DNA from: Streptomyces olindensis
Lineage (GTDB): Bacteria; Actinomycetota; Actinomycetes; Streptomycetales; Streptomycetaceae
Direction of reading: 5' to 3'
Length of the DNA: 64,000 bases
Assembly (NCBI GenBank): GCA_000696115.1
Contig: JJOH01000015.1
Coordinates: 124,001 to 188,000, forward strand
Shown here: positions 1 through 7,747 of the stretch, in pieces
Layout: each line of letters starts with the position of its first letter
How positions within the stretch are numbered: the stretch's first letter is position 1
Program-made: the position numbers and the translations under genes
Notes under the pieces: generated by a model
Seen by the model: only the letters and a program-made list of their open reading frames with translations
What the model was told of the DNA's origin: nothing
Database searches by the model: none

Positions 1-528
1 ACCGCCCGCGGCGACCACGGGCACCGCGCCCTGGGTGAGGTCGAGCACGGCCGGGATCAGCGGCAGCGTCGCCTGGGTCTTGTGGTGGCCGCCGGCCTCG
101 GCGCCCTGGGCCACCAGCACGGAGGCGCCGGCCTGCACGGCCACGGCCGCCTGCTCGGGGTCGTGCACCTGGACGACGACGTGGGCGCCGCTGTCGGCGG
201 CGGAGGCGACGTACCGGCGCACCTGGTCGGCGTCGCCGAAGGACAGGGCGATCACGGGCGGTGCGTAGCCGAGCACCTTGTCCCACAGGCCCGGGCGCTC
301 GTCGAAGGTGAACATCACGCAGCCGACGCCCCAGACACCGCCGCCCTGCGCGGCCTGCGCCACGTGCTCGTCGATGAAGGCGGCGTCGCCGTAGCTGACA
401 CCGACGAGTCCCAGCCCGCCGGCGCGGGTGACGGCCGTGGCGAGCCGTCCGCCGGACACCGAGCCCATGGGGGCACTGATGACCGGATGGTCGATGCCGA
501 GCAGTTCCGTCAGCTTGGTCGAGATCAC
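1..528 (-). CDS. Nitronate monooxygenase, C-terminus cut by window edge
   Basis: FMN-dependent nitronate monooxygenase (2-nitropropane dioxygenase family), which oxidises alkyl nitronates in the cytoplasm. Translation from the GTG at 528, preceded by a GGGGAGA ribosome site, gives 176 residues. They include the N-terminal barrel start with APMGSVSGG (flavin loop), the AGGLGLVG strand-turn and the family motif QGAEAGGH near residue 143, then PVVAAGG, which normally contacts the flavin phosphate. Family members are about 320-360 residues, so roughly half the protein lies beyond base 1. No partner gene is visible. The assignment is firm at family level; the substrate is unknown. Confidence 0.93.
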   Translation of the reverse strand, partial: MISTKLTELLGIDHPVISAPMGSVSGGRLATAVTRAGGLGLVGVSYGDAAFIDEHVAQAAQGGGVWGVGCVMFTFDERPGLWDKVLGYAPPVIALSFGDADQVRRYVASAADSGAHVVVQVHDPEQAAVAVQAGASVLVAQGAEAGGHHKTQATLPLIPAVLDLTQGAVPVVAAGG

Positions 529-935
529 GCTTCTCCCCTGTTTTCCCGGCCGCGGCCGAAGGGTTCGGAAATGAATCAGGAATGAATCCGAGGTTCACGG
601 AAATGCGGAATTCACCGTGCGACCGAATCGGATCCGTGTCGCATACATGAGACTAGGTTCGGGGAATCTCGCCTGTCCAAGACGGAAACCGCGTAGTAGC
701 CATAACTCTCCGACTATGAAGGAATGTGACCTTCCGGTAAGTTGACCTCGCAGTAAGTTCAGGCGCGTATTTCCGCACGGAACGAAAATGGCCCGTGTCA
801 CCGGCGCGTCACGGCACTGTCATGGCCGCATGACGGCATCGAACCCGTGGCGGTCCACGGCCGTAGGGCGGATCAGCAACAGCGGCACCGGACATGCGGT
901 GCCGCGCATCCGCGCCTCGGAGAGGAATCACCGTC
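529..935. other. Intergenic gap, no gene seen
   Basis: About 400 bases between two divergently transcribed genes. The stretch is more AT-rich than its surroundings and must hold the promoters of both. AATGAATC occurs twice, at 570 and 581. No reading frame with a convincing start, ribosome site and codon pattern was found. Confidence 0.5.
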
Positions 936-1670
936 ATGAACCGTCGTCCGCGCACCGCCCTCGCCGCCACCGCCCTGCTCGGCGCGGGGCTGCTGATGAC
1001 CGCCTGCCAGGGCGGCGACACGACACCGGCCCCGCGGAGCGGCTCGTCGTCGGCGGCGGCGCCCGACGCCTCGGCCGCCACCGGCTCGGGCAAGGGCGAG
1101 GGGAGCGGGAGCGGTGGTTCCCGGGCCCCGGAGCCGTCCGGCGGCGGGGCCGCGGCAGGCGGCACGTCGAGCGGCACGTCCGGGAAGCAGGACGGGACGT
1201 CGAACGGCGCGTCCGGCGCGGGGAGCGCGGGGAAGAAGGGCAGCGGCGGCGCCGGCGACAAGAGCGGCTACGGGCAGGCCTGCGGGGCCAACGACATCTC
1301 CTGGAGCGTGGCGTCCAAGACGCAGGCCGGCGGCTACTTCCTCCTCCAGGCGAAGGCCAAGTCCGGCATCACCTGCACCCTGCCCGCCGCCCTGCCCACC
1401 GTGGCCTTCGGCTCGGACGGAACCCAGGCCGGGCCCGCCGAGCAGTCCGTCGGCCCGGCGATCACGCTGCGCGCGGGGGTCGTCGCCTACGCCGGTGTGA
1501 ACCCGAAGACCACCGACGGCGACTCGGGCAAGGAACTGGACAGCCTCATCGTCGCGATCGGCGACGACGACCCGAACCCGGTGTCCCTGCGGGTCGGCAC
1601 GTTCACGGTCGACCGGCCGGTCGTCACCAACTGGCACACCTCCGCGGCGGACGCGGTGCCGTTCTCCTGA
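936..1670 (+). CDS. DUF4232 lipoprotein
   Basis: Predicted surface lipoprotein of 244 residues. The start ATG at 936 follows GGAGAGGAA; an upstream in-frame ATG at 894 lacks a ribosome site. Residues 1-24 form a lipoprotein signal with twin Arg near the start, a hydrophobic core and a lipobox ending MTAC, so Cys24 would be lipidated. Residues about 25-110 are a Ser/Gly/Ala-rich flexible linker. The rest is a DUF4232 beta-sandwich beginning CGANDISW, with a second Cys at ITCTLP that may form the usual disulfide. The function of DUF4232 is unknown. A second DUF4232 gene lies 2 kb away. Confidence 0.88.
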   Translation: MNRRPRTALAATALLGAGLLMTACQGGDTTPAPRSGSSSAAAPDASAATGSGKGEGSGSGGSRAPEPSGGGAAAGGTSSGTSGKQDGTSNGASGAGSAGKKGSGGAGDKSGYGQACGANDISWSVASKTQAGGYFLLQAKAKSGITCTLPAALPTVAFGSDGTQAGPAEQSVGPAITLRAGVVAYAGVNPKTTDGDSGKELDSLIVAIGDDDPNPVSLRVGTFTVDRPVVTNWHTSAADAVPFS

Positions 1671-1684
1671 GAACCGCGAACAGG

Positions 1685-1725
1685 CCGTGGGCCGGCCGGA
1701 CTTTCCCAGTCCGGCCGGCCCACGG
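1685..1725. terminator. Bidirectional hairpin terminator
   Basis: A perfect 18-bp inverted repeat (1685-1702 and 1708-1725) with a 5-base TTCCC loop, placed 14 bases past the DUF4232 lipoprotein stop and facing the end of the convergent XRE gene. CGTTTGTGG follows the stem. It could serve both genes. Confidence 0.85.
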
Positions 1726-1754
1726 CGTTTGTGGTCGACGTGCGCGGCCGACGG

Positions 1755-3473
1755 CTACTGCTGCGGCTCCTGCGTCTCCCACTCGGTCCTGCCGGGCAGG
1801 TAACCGTAGAGCGGACGGCCGGTCATGGACGTGGTGCGGAAGGGTTTGCCGCCGTCCGTGATCTCGATCGTTCCCTGGCGGCCGCCGCTGCTCCACTCCA
1901 GCACCAGGTACCACTGCACGTCGCGGGTGTCGGTGTGGGCGGTGACGTACAGCACCTCCGGGTCGGACTGGCTGACGCTGTAGGGGAAGCCGCGCTGGCC
2001 GCCCTTCGGGCGCACGGCGGGCCGGGCCGCGTCGAGGTCGAGACCGAACTCCCTCGGCTCCACGCCGCCGCCGCAGCCCATGCCCATCTCGTACGCGTTC
2101 CAGGCGAGGGGCGCGCCCGAGCCGACCACCCGGACGTCCAGCGACTCGATGACGACGGCCTTGTCCCCCGTGCCCTGGACGGCCAGCGACACACGGTGCC
2201 GGCCCGAGGCGACGGCTCCGGCGTCGCCCACCCACTTCGGGGCGTCCTGCAGTGTCGCGGGCGGCAGGGGGACCTGAGCGGGAGGCTTGTCGGCCAGGTA
2301 GAACGTGCCGCAGTAGCCCTCCCAGTCGTGGGCACGCGCGCTCACCGTCAGCGGCACGGAGTCCTTTTCGGCGGCGGACCCCGGTGCGCTGTCCCCCGTC
2401 GCGGCGGCACCGCCGGCGGCCGACGCCGGCTCCGACGCCGACGGCTTCGCGCTCGGCGACTTCGAGGCGGGAGAGCCGCTCGGCCGCGCGGAGGGGGACG
2501 TGGACGGGGGCGCCGACTCGTGCGGCTCCCAGGAGTCGGTGGACACGGTCGCGGCGCGCGGCCGGCCGTCCGGGTTCGCGCCGGCGTCGATGTTCTCCAG
2601 GACCGCCGTCGTCAGGGCGACCACGGCCAGGGTGCTCGCGGCGACCACGACCCGCCGCTTCCGGAAGAAGCCCCGCCGCCGCGCCGGACGCCGCGGGGTC
2701 ACTTCCGTTTCCGGGGTCACCTCGGCCCCGGCTCCGAGCGGGTCCTCACTCCCTGCCGTGGCCACCACTTCCGACTCGCCGGCACCCCCGGGCGCCGACT
2801 CGTGGGCACCCCCGGGCCCGGCCAGGTCACCCGCCCCCGCCCCTGGCAGGGCTCCGGGCTTGGTTCCGGGCGGGGCTCCGGCCTCGGCGCCCGGCACAGC
2901 TCCGGCTTCAAGTCCCGTGGCGGCTCCGGCCTCAAGTCCCGTGGCGGCTCCCGCTCCAGCCTCAGGCACAGCTGCCGAGTCAGAGCCCCGCCCGGCCCCC
3001 GTCCCGTACCCCGGCAGAGCAGCGGACTCGGCGTCGGGCCCAGGCCCCGTTCCCGATCCCGCTCCCAGGCCCGGCCCTGCCCCCGGCTTCGGCGAAGCAA
3101 CCCCTGGCTCCTCGCCGGACCCGGGCACGTCGTCGTTCTGCCCCGCGCCGGCCGACGGCTCTGCCGTCCTGTCCGCCGCCGCTCCCGCCGCTGCCGCCAC
3201 TGCCGCCGCTCGCCGGGCGCGTTCCCGGGCCGCGTCGGCCATGACCCACCGTCGGTGCAGTTCGACCATTTCCTCGGGGGTCGCCCTGCACACCCGCGCG
3301 AAGCGCGAGACCGACGCGTAGTCGGCGGGCACCCCCTCCCCCTTGCAGTAGCGGTGCAGCGTCGACGTGCTCATGTGCGCCCGCTTGGCCAGAGCTTCGT
3401 AGCTGAGCCCCGAACGCTGCTTCAACTCGCGTAGAAGCGCCGCGAAATCAGCTGTCTCCTCAGCCGCCCCCAC
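1755..3473 (-). CDS. Membrane-anchored XRE-family HTH protein
   Basis: A 572-residue protein. It begins with an XRE/HTH_31 helix-turn-helix (residues about 10-65, including SGLSYEALAKRAHMSTSTLHRY). A very long Pro/Ala/Gly-rich segment with short internal repeats follows (about 95-240). A basic cluster precedes one transmembrane helix near 276-296. Next come a Ser/Pro linker and an extracellular C-terminal domain of about 190 residues containing a CGTFYLAD segment. This layout (cytoplasmic HTH, single membrane helix, outside sensor-like domain) recurs in Streptomyces; ligand and targets are unknown. The ATG at 3473 begins the canonical HTH sequence and is likely correct. A palindromic site lies just upstream. 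Confidence 0.85.
   Translation of the reverse strand: MGAAEETADFAALLRELKQRSGLSYEALAKRAHMSTSTLHRYCKGEGVPADYASVSRFARVCRATPEEMVELHRRWVMADAARERARRAAAVAAAAGAAADRTAEPSAGAGQNDDVPGSGEEPGVASPKPGAGPGLGAGSGTGPGPDAESAALPGYGTGAGRGSDSAAVPEAGAGAATGLEAGAATGLEAGAVPGAEAGAPPGTKPGALPGAGAGDLAGPGGAHESAPGGAGESEVVATAGSEDPLGAGAEVTPETEVTPRRPARRRGFFRKRRVVVAASTLAVVALTTAVLENIDAGANPDGRPRAATVSTDSWEPHESAPPSTSPSARPSGSPASKSPSAKPSASEPASAAGGAAATGDSAPGSAAEKDSVPLTVSARAHDWEGYCGTFYLADKPPAQVPLPPATLQDAPKWVGDAGAVASGRHRVSLAVQGTGDKAVVIESLDVRVVGSGAPLAWNAYEMGMGCGGGVEPREFGLDLDAARPAVRPKGGQRGFPYSVSQSDPEVLYVTAHTDTRDVQWYLVLEWSSGGRQGTIEITDGGKPFRTTSMTGRPLYGYLPGRTEWETQEPQQ
2905..2956. repeat. 24-bp tandem repeat inside the XRE gene
   Basis: Two copies with a 24-base period encode the octapeptide ATGLEAGA twice in the Pro/Ala/Gly linker. 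Flanking sequence (about 2790-3060) holds degenerate versions of the same Ala-Gly-Pro pattern. Such repeats can change linker length by slippage without a frameshift. Confidence 0.7.
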
Positions 3474-3540
3474 CGGTCCTCCATCTCGTTCGGCATCCCA
3501 CGAATGGGACGTTCCCCCTGGTCAGAGCCGGTGCCGACAT

Positions 3541-3578
3541 CCCAGCGTGCCAAAGGTCGGTTTGGCATGGCGGCTGGG
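3541..3578. promoter_or_regulatory. Nested palindrome between divergent genes
   Basis: TGCCAAA-N6-TTTGGCA (3548-3567) is a perfect inverted repeat nested within CCCAGC (3541-3546) and GCTGGG (3573-3578). It lies in the 268-base region between the XRE gene and the divergent DUF4232 gene, so it is a candidate operator for either. No experimental link is implied. Confidence 0.55.
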
Positions 3579-3741
3579 ACGGAGCGTGGCACAGGCTTGG
3601 GTCATCCAAGCACGCCGCCCTGCTGAAGAGCGGTGACGCCGATCTCAACTTCCCTTTTCGGCCGTGAATCTGACCGGCCGACAACCATCAACCGGAATCC
3701 CTAACTCCGGATCTCGGCACTCAGAGAAAGCAGTTCATCCC

Positions 3742-4296
3742 ATGCGTATCGCACGTCGCTCCACCACCACCCGCCTGGCCGCCTCCTCCCTGGTCGCCGC
3801 CGCCGCGTTCGCACTCGTCGGTGTCCAGGCCGCGGGCCAGACGGCCTCCGCCGCCACCCCGAAGGCCACCGCGACCGTCGACTGCACCGCGGCGAACACG
3901 AAGCTGAAGGTCGAGGACGTCACCCGGCCCATCAACACGCTGTTGCTCACGGCCACCAACACCGGAACCAAGCCCTGCAACCTCTACGGCGCCCCCTACC
4001 TGGCCGCAGGCGCCGGCGCCCAGGCTCCCGTGACATGGCTGGACTCCAGCCGGCCCGATGCCGTGGTGACGCTGGCCCCGGGCGAGTCCGGGTACGCCGG
4101 CATCGGGACGTCCAGCCCCGACGGCGACGAGGGCTACATCGCCAAGACCCTGGGCGTGGACTTCTCCAACAAGGATCTGAACGGCTCCCTCGGCAAGCGC
4201 GTGACGCTGCCGCTGCCCGACGGCGGCGTGTACTTCAACAGCGCCAACTTCGTGACGTACTGGCAGAGCGACGTGTACGACGCGCTGTTCGGCTGA
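3742..4296 (+). CDS. Secreted DUF4232 protein
   Basis: An exported protein of 184 residues. The ATG at 3742 begins a signal peptide (MRIARRSTTTRLAAS, then a hydrophobic core) with likely cleavage after QTASA near residue 38; GAGAAAG lies 11 bases upstream. The mature part is a DUF4232 domain with Cys at the start (VDCTAAN) and in the middle (KPCNLYGAP), likely disulfide-linked. It ends in an aromatic-rich segment (NFVTYWQSDVYDALFG). There is no lipobox or anchor, so it should be released or remain wall-associated. It is divergent from the XRE membrane protein. Function unknown. Confidence 0.88.
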   Translation: MRIARRSTTTRLAASSLVAAAAFALVGVQAAGQTASAATPKATATVDCTAANTKLKVEDVTRPINTLLLTATNTGTKPCNLYGAPYLAAGAGAQAPVTWLDSSRPDAVVTLAPGESGYAGIGTSSPDGDEGYIAKTLGVDFSNKDLNGSLGKRVTLPLPDGGVYFNSANFVTYWQSDVYDALFG

Positions 4297-4424
4297 GCCG
4301 TCCGGCGTTCCACGGCACCGTCGGCGGTGGCCGGCGGTGCCGTGGGACGCGGAGCAGGGGCCGTACGGCCGTGATGCCTGTCCTTGTGACTACGGGGGAT
4401 TCGCGTGAGGAAGTGTGAGGCGCC

Positions 4425-4985
4425 GTGACGCTGGTCGCCGAGGTACGGCCGACCGGAACGCCGACCGGAACGCCGACCGGGGACGCCGAGACGTTCGTCC
4501 GGGCGGTGTACGCGCAGCACGGCGGAGTGCTGTTGGGGTACGCGGCCCGACGGCTGCGGGGCGACTGGCACCGGGCCGAGGACATCCTGCAGGAGGCCGT
4601 CGTCCGGGCCTGGAGCCACGCCGGGGCGCTGGGTACCGCGCCGGAGACGATGCGGCCGTGGCTGTTCACCGTCGTCCGCAACCTGCTGATCGACGATCAC
4701 CGCGCACGGGCGCTGCGCCCGGTGACCGCGGACGCGCTGGAGGACACGGACGTCCCCGTCGCCGACGAGGTGAACCGGCTGCTGACCGGGCATGTGGTGA
4801 CGGAGGCGCTGGGTGATCTCACCGAGCGGCAGCGGGAGATCCTCCGGCTCGTGTACTTCGACGGCAGCAGTGTGGCGGAGGTCGCGGAGCTCCTCGGCGT
4901 CCCGGAGGGGACGGTGAAGTCCCGCACGTACTACGCGGTGCGGGCGCTGCACCGGGCCCTGGCCGCTCGCGGCGTCCACCGCTGA
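4425..4985 (+). CDS. ECF RNA polymerase sigma factor
   Basis: A sigma-70 family ECF factor of 186 residues that directs RNA polymerase to specific promoters. Region 2 spans about 22-90 (YAQHGGVLLGYAARRL, then RAEDILQEAVVRAW and WLFTVVRNLLID). Region 4 spans about 125-180 (LGDLTERQREILRLVYF and VAEVAELLGVPEGTVKSRTY). It resembles the SigL/SigK-like group. The N-terminus carries a three-fold Thr-Gly-Thr-Pro repeat. GTG at 4425 follows GTGAGG closely. No anti-sigma gene is adjacent, which is unusual for ECF factors; the next gene is an oppositely oriented LysR regulator. Confidence 0.93.
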   Translation: MTLVAEVRPTGTPTGTPTGDAETFVRAVYAQHGGVLLGYAARRLRGDWHRAEDILQEAVVRAWSHAGALGTAPETMRPWLFTVVRNLLIDDHRARALRPVTADALEDTDVPVADEVNRLLTGHVVTEALGDLTERQREILRLVYFDGSSVAEVAELLGVPEGTVKSRTYYAVRALHRALAARGVHR

Positions 4986-5056
4986 CTCCGTCGCGCCGAG
5001 GTCCGTTCGAGCATGGGCGACCGACGCGGCCTGCCGGTGTGCCCCGGCAGAGAGGG

Positions 5057-6085
5057 TCAGGCGCGGTAGGGCCATCCGCACTGGGTGGCCACCCGGCCCA
5101 GATAGCGGGCCGCGCGGCTGCCGGCGAGCGCGGTCACGGCCAGGCGCTCGCGCGGTGCGGAGGCGGTGGGCAGCGGGCGCCAGACGAGCTGGGGGTCGTC
5201 CATCACGGCGACGCTCGGACGCAGCGCCACCAGATCGCGGGTGGTCTGCAGCGCGTGCACGAACAGGGCCCGCTGGTCCTGGTCGACCGGGTGCAGCACG
5301 GCCTTCCAGCCCAGTGCCGTCAGCTGCGCGGGGACGGCGTCGGCGTATCCGGGCGCGCATCCCTCGTCGTACCAGAGGAGGCGCTGCGTGGAGAGGTCCT
5401 CCCAGGTCAGCCGGGGGCGGGCGGCCAGGGGGTGGGTGGTGGACAGGACGACGCCGAGCGGCTCGTCCCACACGACGGCCCGGGAGAGGCGGGGCGCGGT
5501 GACCGGCAGCCGCATGATCCCGAAGACGATCTCGCCGTGCTCCAGCAGCTCGGGCTGGTCCGCCGCACTGACCGAGCGCATCCGCAGATGCGGCCCGGTC
5601 CGGCCTCTGCCCTGGTGGGCGCTCTGCCCGGCGAGGCCGTTCTGCACCTCGGTCAGCACCTGCGCCGGTACGCCGCCGCACACGCCGACCGGCCACAGGG
5701 TAGGGGTGGGGGCGGCGGCCGCGATGGCCGACCGGAGCTGGCCGGGGATGCTCTGGATTTCCTTCAGAAAGGCCCGGCCGCCCGCCGTCAATTCCACCCC
5801 GCGGGAACTGCGGACGAAAAGCGAGGCCCCTATTCGCTGTTCCAGGCGCTTGATCTGCTGGCTGAGGCTGGGCTGTGATATGCGCAATTCCTTGGCGGCC
5901 GCGGAGACCGTGCCGGAGCGGACCACCGTCAGGAAATACCGAAGGTGCCGCATGTCGAAGTCGTCGACATGGTCGGCATGCGCGACAGCGCGCTGAATCT
6001 CCTCCTGGTGCGACTCCTCGGGGGACGGGCCGGGGGCTGCGCGCCCGAGGGGGAACGGACCGATCCTTTCATCCAGCACACTCAT
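5057..6085 (-). CDS. LysR-family transcriptional regulator
   Basis: A LysR-type activator/repressor of 342 residues. The winged HTH starts at MRHLRYFLTVV (residue 45) and includes TVSAAAKELRISQPSLSQQIKRLE. The remainder is the periplasmic-binding-protein-like effector domain. GGAGG upstream of the ATG at 6085 supports the long form with an acidic, His-rich 44-residue leader; a shorter start at 5953 has no clear ribosome site, although the family usually begins there. Upstream, at 6186-6205, is an imperfect ARE-like palindrome. No obvious divergent target gene exists, because the neighbour upstream converges with it in the same direction. Confidence 0.88.
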   Translation of the reverse strand: MSVLDERIGPFPLGRAAPGPSPEESHQEEIQRAVAHADHVDDFDMRHLRYFLTVVRSGTVSAAAKELRISQPSLSQQIKRLEQRIGASLFVRSSRGVELTAGGRAFLKEIQSIPGQLRSAIAAAAPTPTLWPVGVCGGVPAQVLTEVQNGLAGQSAHQGRGRTGPHLRMRSVSAADQPELLEHGEIVFGIMRLPVTAPRLSRAVVWDEPLGVVLSTTHPLAARPRLTWEDLSTQRLLWYDEGCAPGYADAVPAQLTALGWKAVLHPVDQDQRALFVHALQTTRDLVALRPSVAVMDDPQLVWRPLPTASAPRERLAVTALAGSRAARYLGRVATQCGWPYRA

Positions 6086-6185
6086 CTGCCTGCCTCCGTC
6101 ACTTCATGTCGACCGCCTCCGCGGACCGGCCGGCGGCCGGGCGGCGAGCGGCCCGGCGGACCGGGACGACCTCATCATGACAGAA

Positions 6186-6205
6186 AATTCCTTCGGGATG
6201 GTATT
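6186..6205. promoter_or_regulatory. Imperfect ARE-like operator
   Basis: AATTCCTTC-GG-GATGGTATT: seven of nine base pairs match between the half-sites, with the same 9-2-9 layout and near-identical half-sites as the perfect palindrome at 14735-14754. It lies about 100 bases upstream of the LysR start and just past the end of the GBL-receptor-like TetR gene. It could be bound by either GBL receptor in this window. Confidence 0.5.
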
Positions 6206-6229
6206 TTTTACGTGTCCGAAACGGCACCC

Positions 6230-6913
6230 TCATCGCCCGGCCATGTCGCGGTCGCCTCCGCGGCCGCCTCCATGGCCGCCCCCATGGCCCTCTCCACGGC
6301 CGTCTCCATGGCGGTCTCCATGTCCGTCTCCGCGCTCCCCGGCGAGCGCGTCGAGCAGCAGCCGCCACACCGCCTCCCGCGTGGGGGCGCTGCCGTGCCG
6401 GTCGTCGCACTGCGAGGCGTGCAGCACGCCGTGCAGCGAGGTGAGCAGCAACTCCCCGACGAGTTCCGGCGGGTAGGGGGCCATGGCGCCCTCCTGCTGC
6501 GCCCGGCGGACGAGGCCGACGAGGTGGCTCCGGACGTCCTCGAAGAGGTCGGGGGTCGCGCGTGCCAGGCAGGGCAGGTCGGTCGCCAGCCGGAGGGCCG
6601 CGCGGAGCCGGATGTCCGACCCCAGGCGCCGGGCGAGCTCCAGGACCAGTTCCTCCAGCACCGCCCGCGCCGCGGTGCCCGGCCGGTCCCGGGTGTGCCG
6701 CAACTCCTCCCACGCCACGCGGGACTGGGCGAGCAGGGTCCCGGCGAGGATCTCCTTGGACGGGAAGTGTCCGTAGAGGGCCCCTTTGGTCATCCCCGTC
6801 CGCCGCGCCACGTCGTTCAGCGTGGCCTTGGCGTATCCCTGCGCCGCGAACTCCTCGGCCGCGGCGTCCAGCACCTTCTCACGCGTGCGCAGCGCCCTTT
6901 CCTGTTTGGCCAT
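6230..6913 (-). CDS. TetR regulator, gamma-butyrolactone-receptor-like
   Basis: A TetR-family repressor of 227 residues. The N-terminus MAKQERALRTREKVLDAAAE, the GMTKGALYGHFPSKE recognition helix and the following LLAQSRVAWEEL match the ScbR/ArpA branch, whose members sense gamma-butyrolactone-type autoregulators. The ATG at 6913 follows GGAGGG; an upstream in-frame extension lacks family sequence. The last 30 or so residues (GDGHGDRHGDGRGEGH and on) are a Gly/His/Asp/Arg tail, which is unusual and might bind metal or simply reflect repeat expansion. Whether it is a true receptor or a ligand-independent pseudo-receptor cannot be told here. Confidence 0.85.
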   Translation of the reverse strand: MAKQERALRTREKVLDAAAEEFAAQGYAKATLNDVARRTGMTKGALYGHFPSKEILAGTLLAQSRVAWEELRHTRDRPGTAARAVLEELVLELARRLGSDIRLRAALRLATDLPCLARATPDLFEDVRSHLVGLVRRAQQEGAMAPYPPELVGELLLTSLHGVLHASQCDDRHGSAPTREAVWRLLLDALAGERGDGHGDRHGDGRGEGHGGGHGGGRGGDRDMAGR

Positions 6914-7143
6914 GCGGGGTGCCCTCCGGTCTTGATCGAGAGCACAAACATACCCTTGGGAAGGATTGCTCCGAGGAGGGGAAAGTCGGCCGTACATCAG
7001 GTGCCTGAGACGGCCGGATCATGCCGTTGGCCTGCGGCGGAACGGGGAGGTCGACCGGTCGTGAAGGTGGGGGCGGCCGGCCCGTCGGCTTCGACAGGAC
7101 GATCCACAAGCACAGGACCGAAGCCTTGTGACAAGGTCTGGGC

Positions 7144-7668
7144 GTGACGACGTTGTTCCTGACGGTCGGCCTGCCCGGGGCCGGAAAGACCACGAGGGCT
7201 CGGCTGTTGGCGAAGGAGCACAACGCGCTGCGGCTGACGCCGGATGAGTGGATGCTCCCGCTGTTCGGCGATCCGCAGCCGGCCGGGAAGCGCGACGTGC
7301 TGGAAGGACGGCTGCTCTGGGTGGGTCTGGAGGCACTGAAGCTGGGAACGAACGTGGTCCTGGATTTCGGTTGCTGGTCTAGTGACGAGAGGTCCGCGAT
7401 CCGCTGGTTGGTGAGGTCCGTGGGCGCGTCCTGCCGGCTCGTGTACGTGCCGGTGGACCATGAGACCCAGCGTGCTCGGGTCGCCCACCGCCAGTCGACC
7501 AGCCCTGGTCAGACCTTCGCGATGAGCGAGGCGGACCTCGCACACTGGAGGACGCTGTTCGAGGAGCCCGACGCCACGGAACTCGATGGACATGAGGTGG
7601 GAGGTCCGCCTCCCGGGTGGTCGGGCTGGCCGGAGTGGGCCGCCGACCGCTGGCCATCGCTCGCGTGA
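7144..7668 (+). CDS. AAA-type P-loop kinase-like ATPase
   Basis: A cytoplasmic P-loop NTPase of 174 residues. Walker A is GLPGAGKTT (residues 9-17). The LTPDEWMLPLFGD segment and VVLDFGCWSSDER resemble small-molecule kinases of the zeta-toxin/chloramphenicol-phosphotransferase-like AAA_33 group, which phosphorylate a hydroxyl substrate. The GTG start at 7144 immediately precedes the conserved TTLFLTVGLPG. The gene stands alone between a divergent TetR and a convergent DUF4037 gene. The substrate cannot be predicted. Confidence 0.85.
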   Translation: MTTLFLTVGLPGAGKTTRARLLAKEHNALRLTPDEWMLPLFGDPQPAGKRDVLEGRLLWVGLEALKLGTNVVLDFGCWSSDERSAIRWLVRSVGASCRLVYVPVDHETQRARVAHRQSTSPGQTFAMSEADLAHWRTLFEEPDATELDGHEVGGPPPGWSGWPEWAADRWPSLA

Positions 7669-7747
7669 CGGTCCGGCCGACCTCGGTGCCGCCCAGCAAC
7701 GCAGCCGCGCATGCACTCCGAACAGGGCACGTCGTCGGATCGCCAGG

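Noticed and set aside
715..745. GAAGG-N7-CCTTC as another autoregulator site
   Set aside because: The half-sites lack the ATACC core and 9-2-9 layout seen at 14735.
595..801. Small minus-strand open frame in the first intergenic gap
   Set aside because: No ribosome site, no signal or domain, and composition of a non-coding AT-richer gap.
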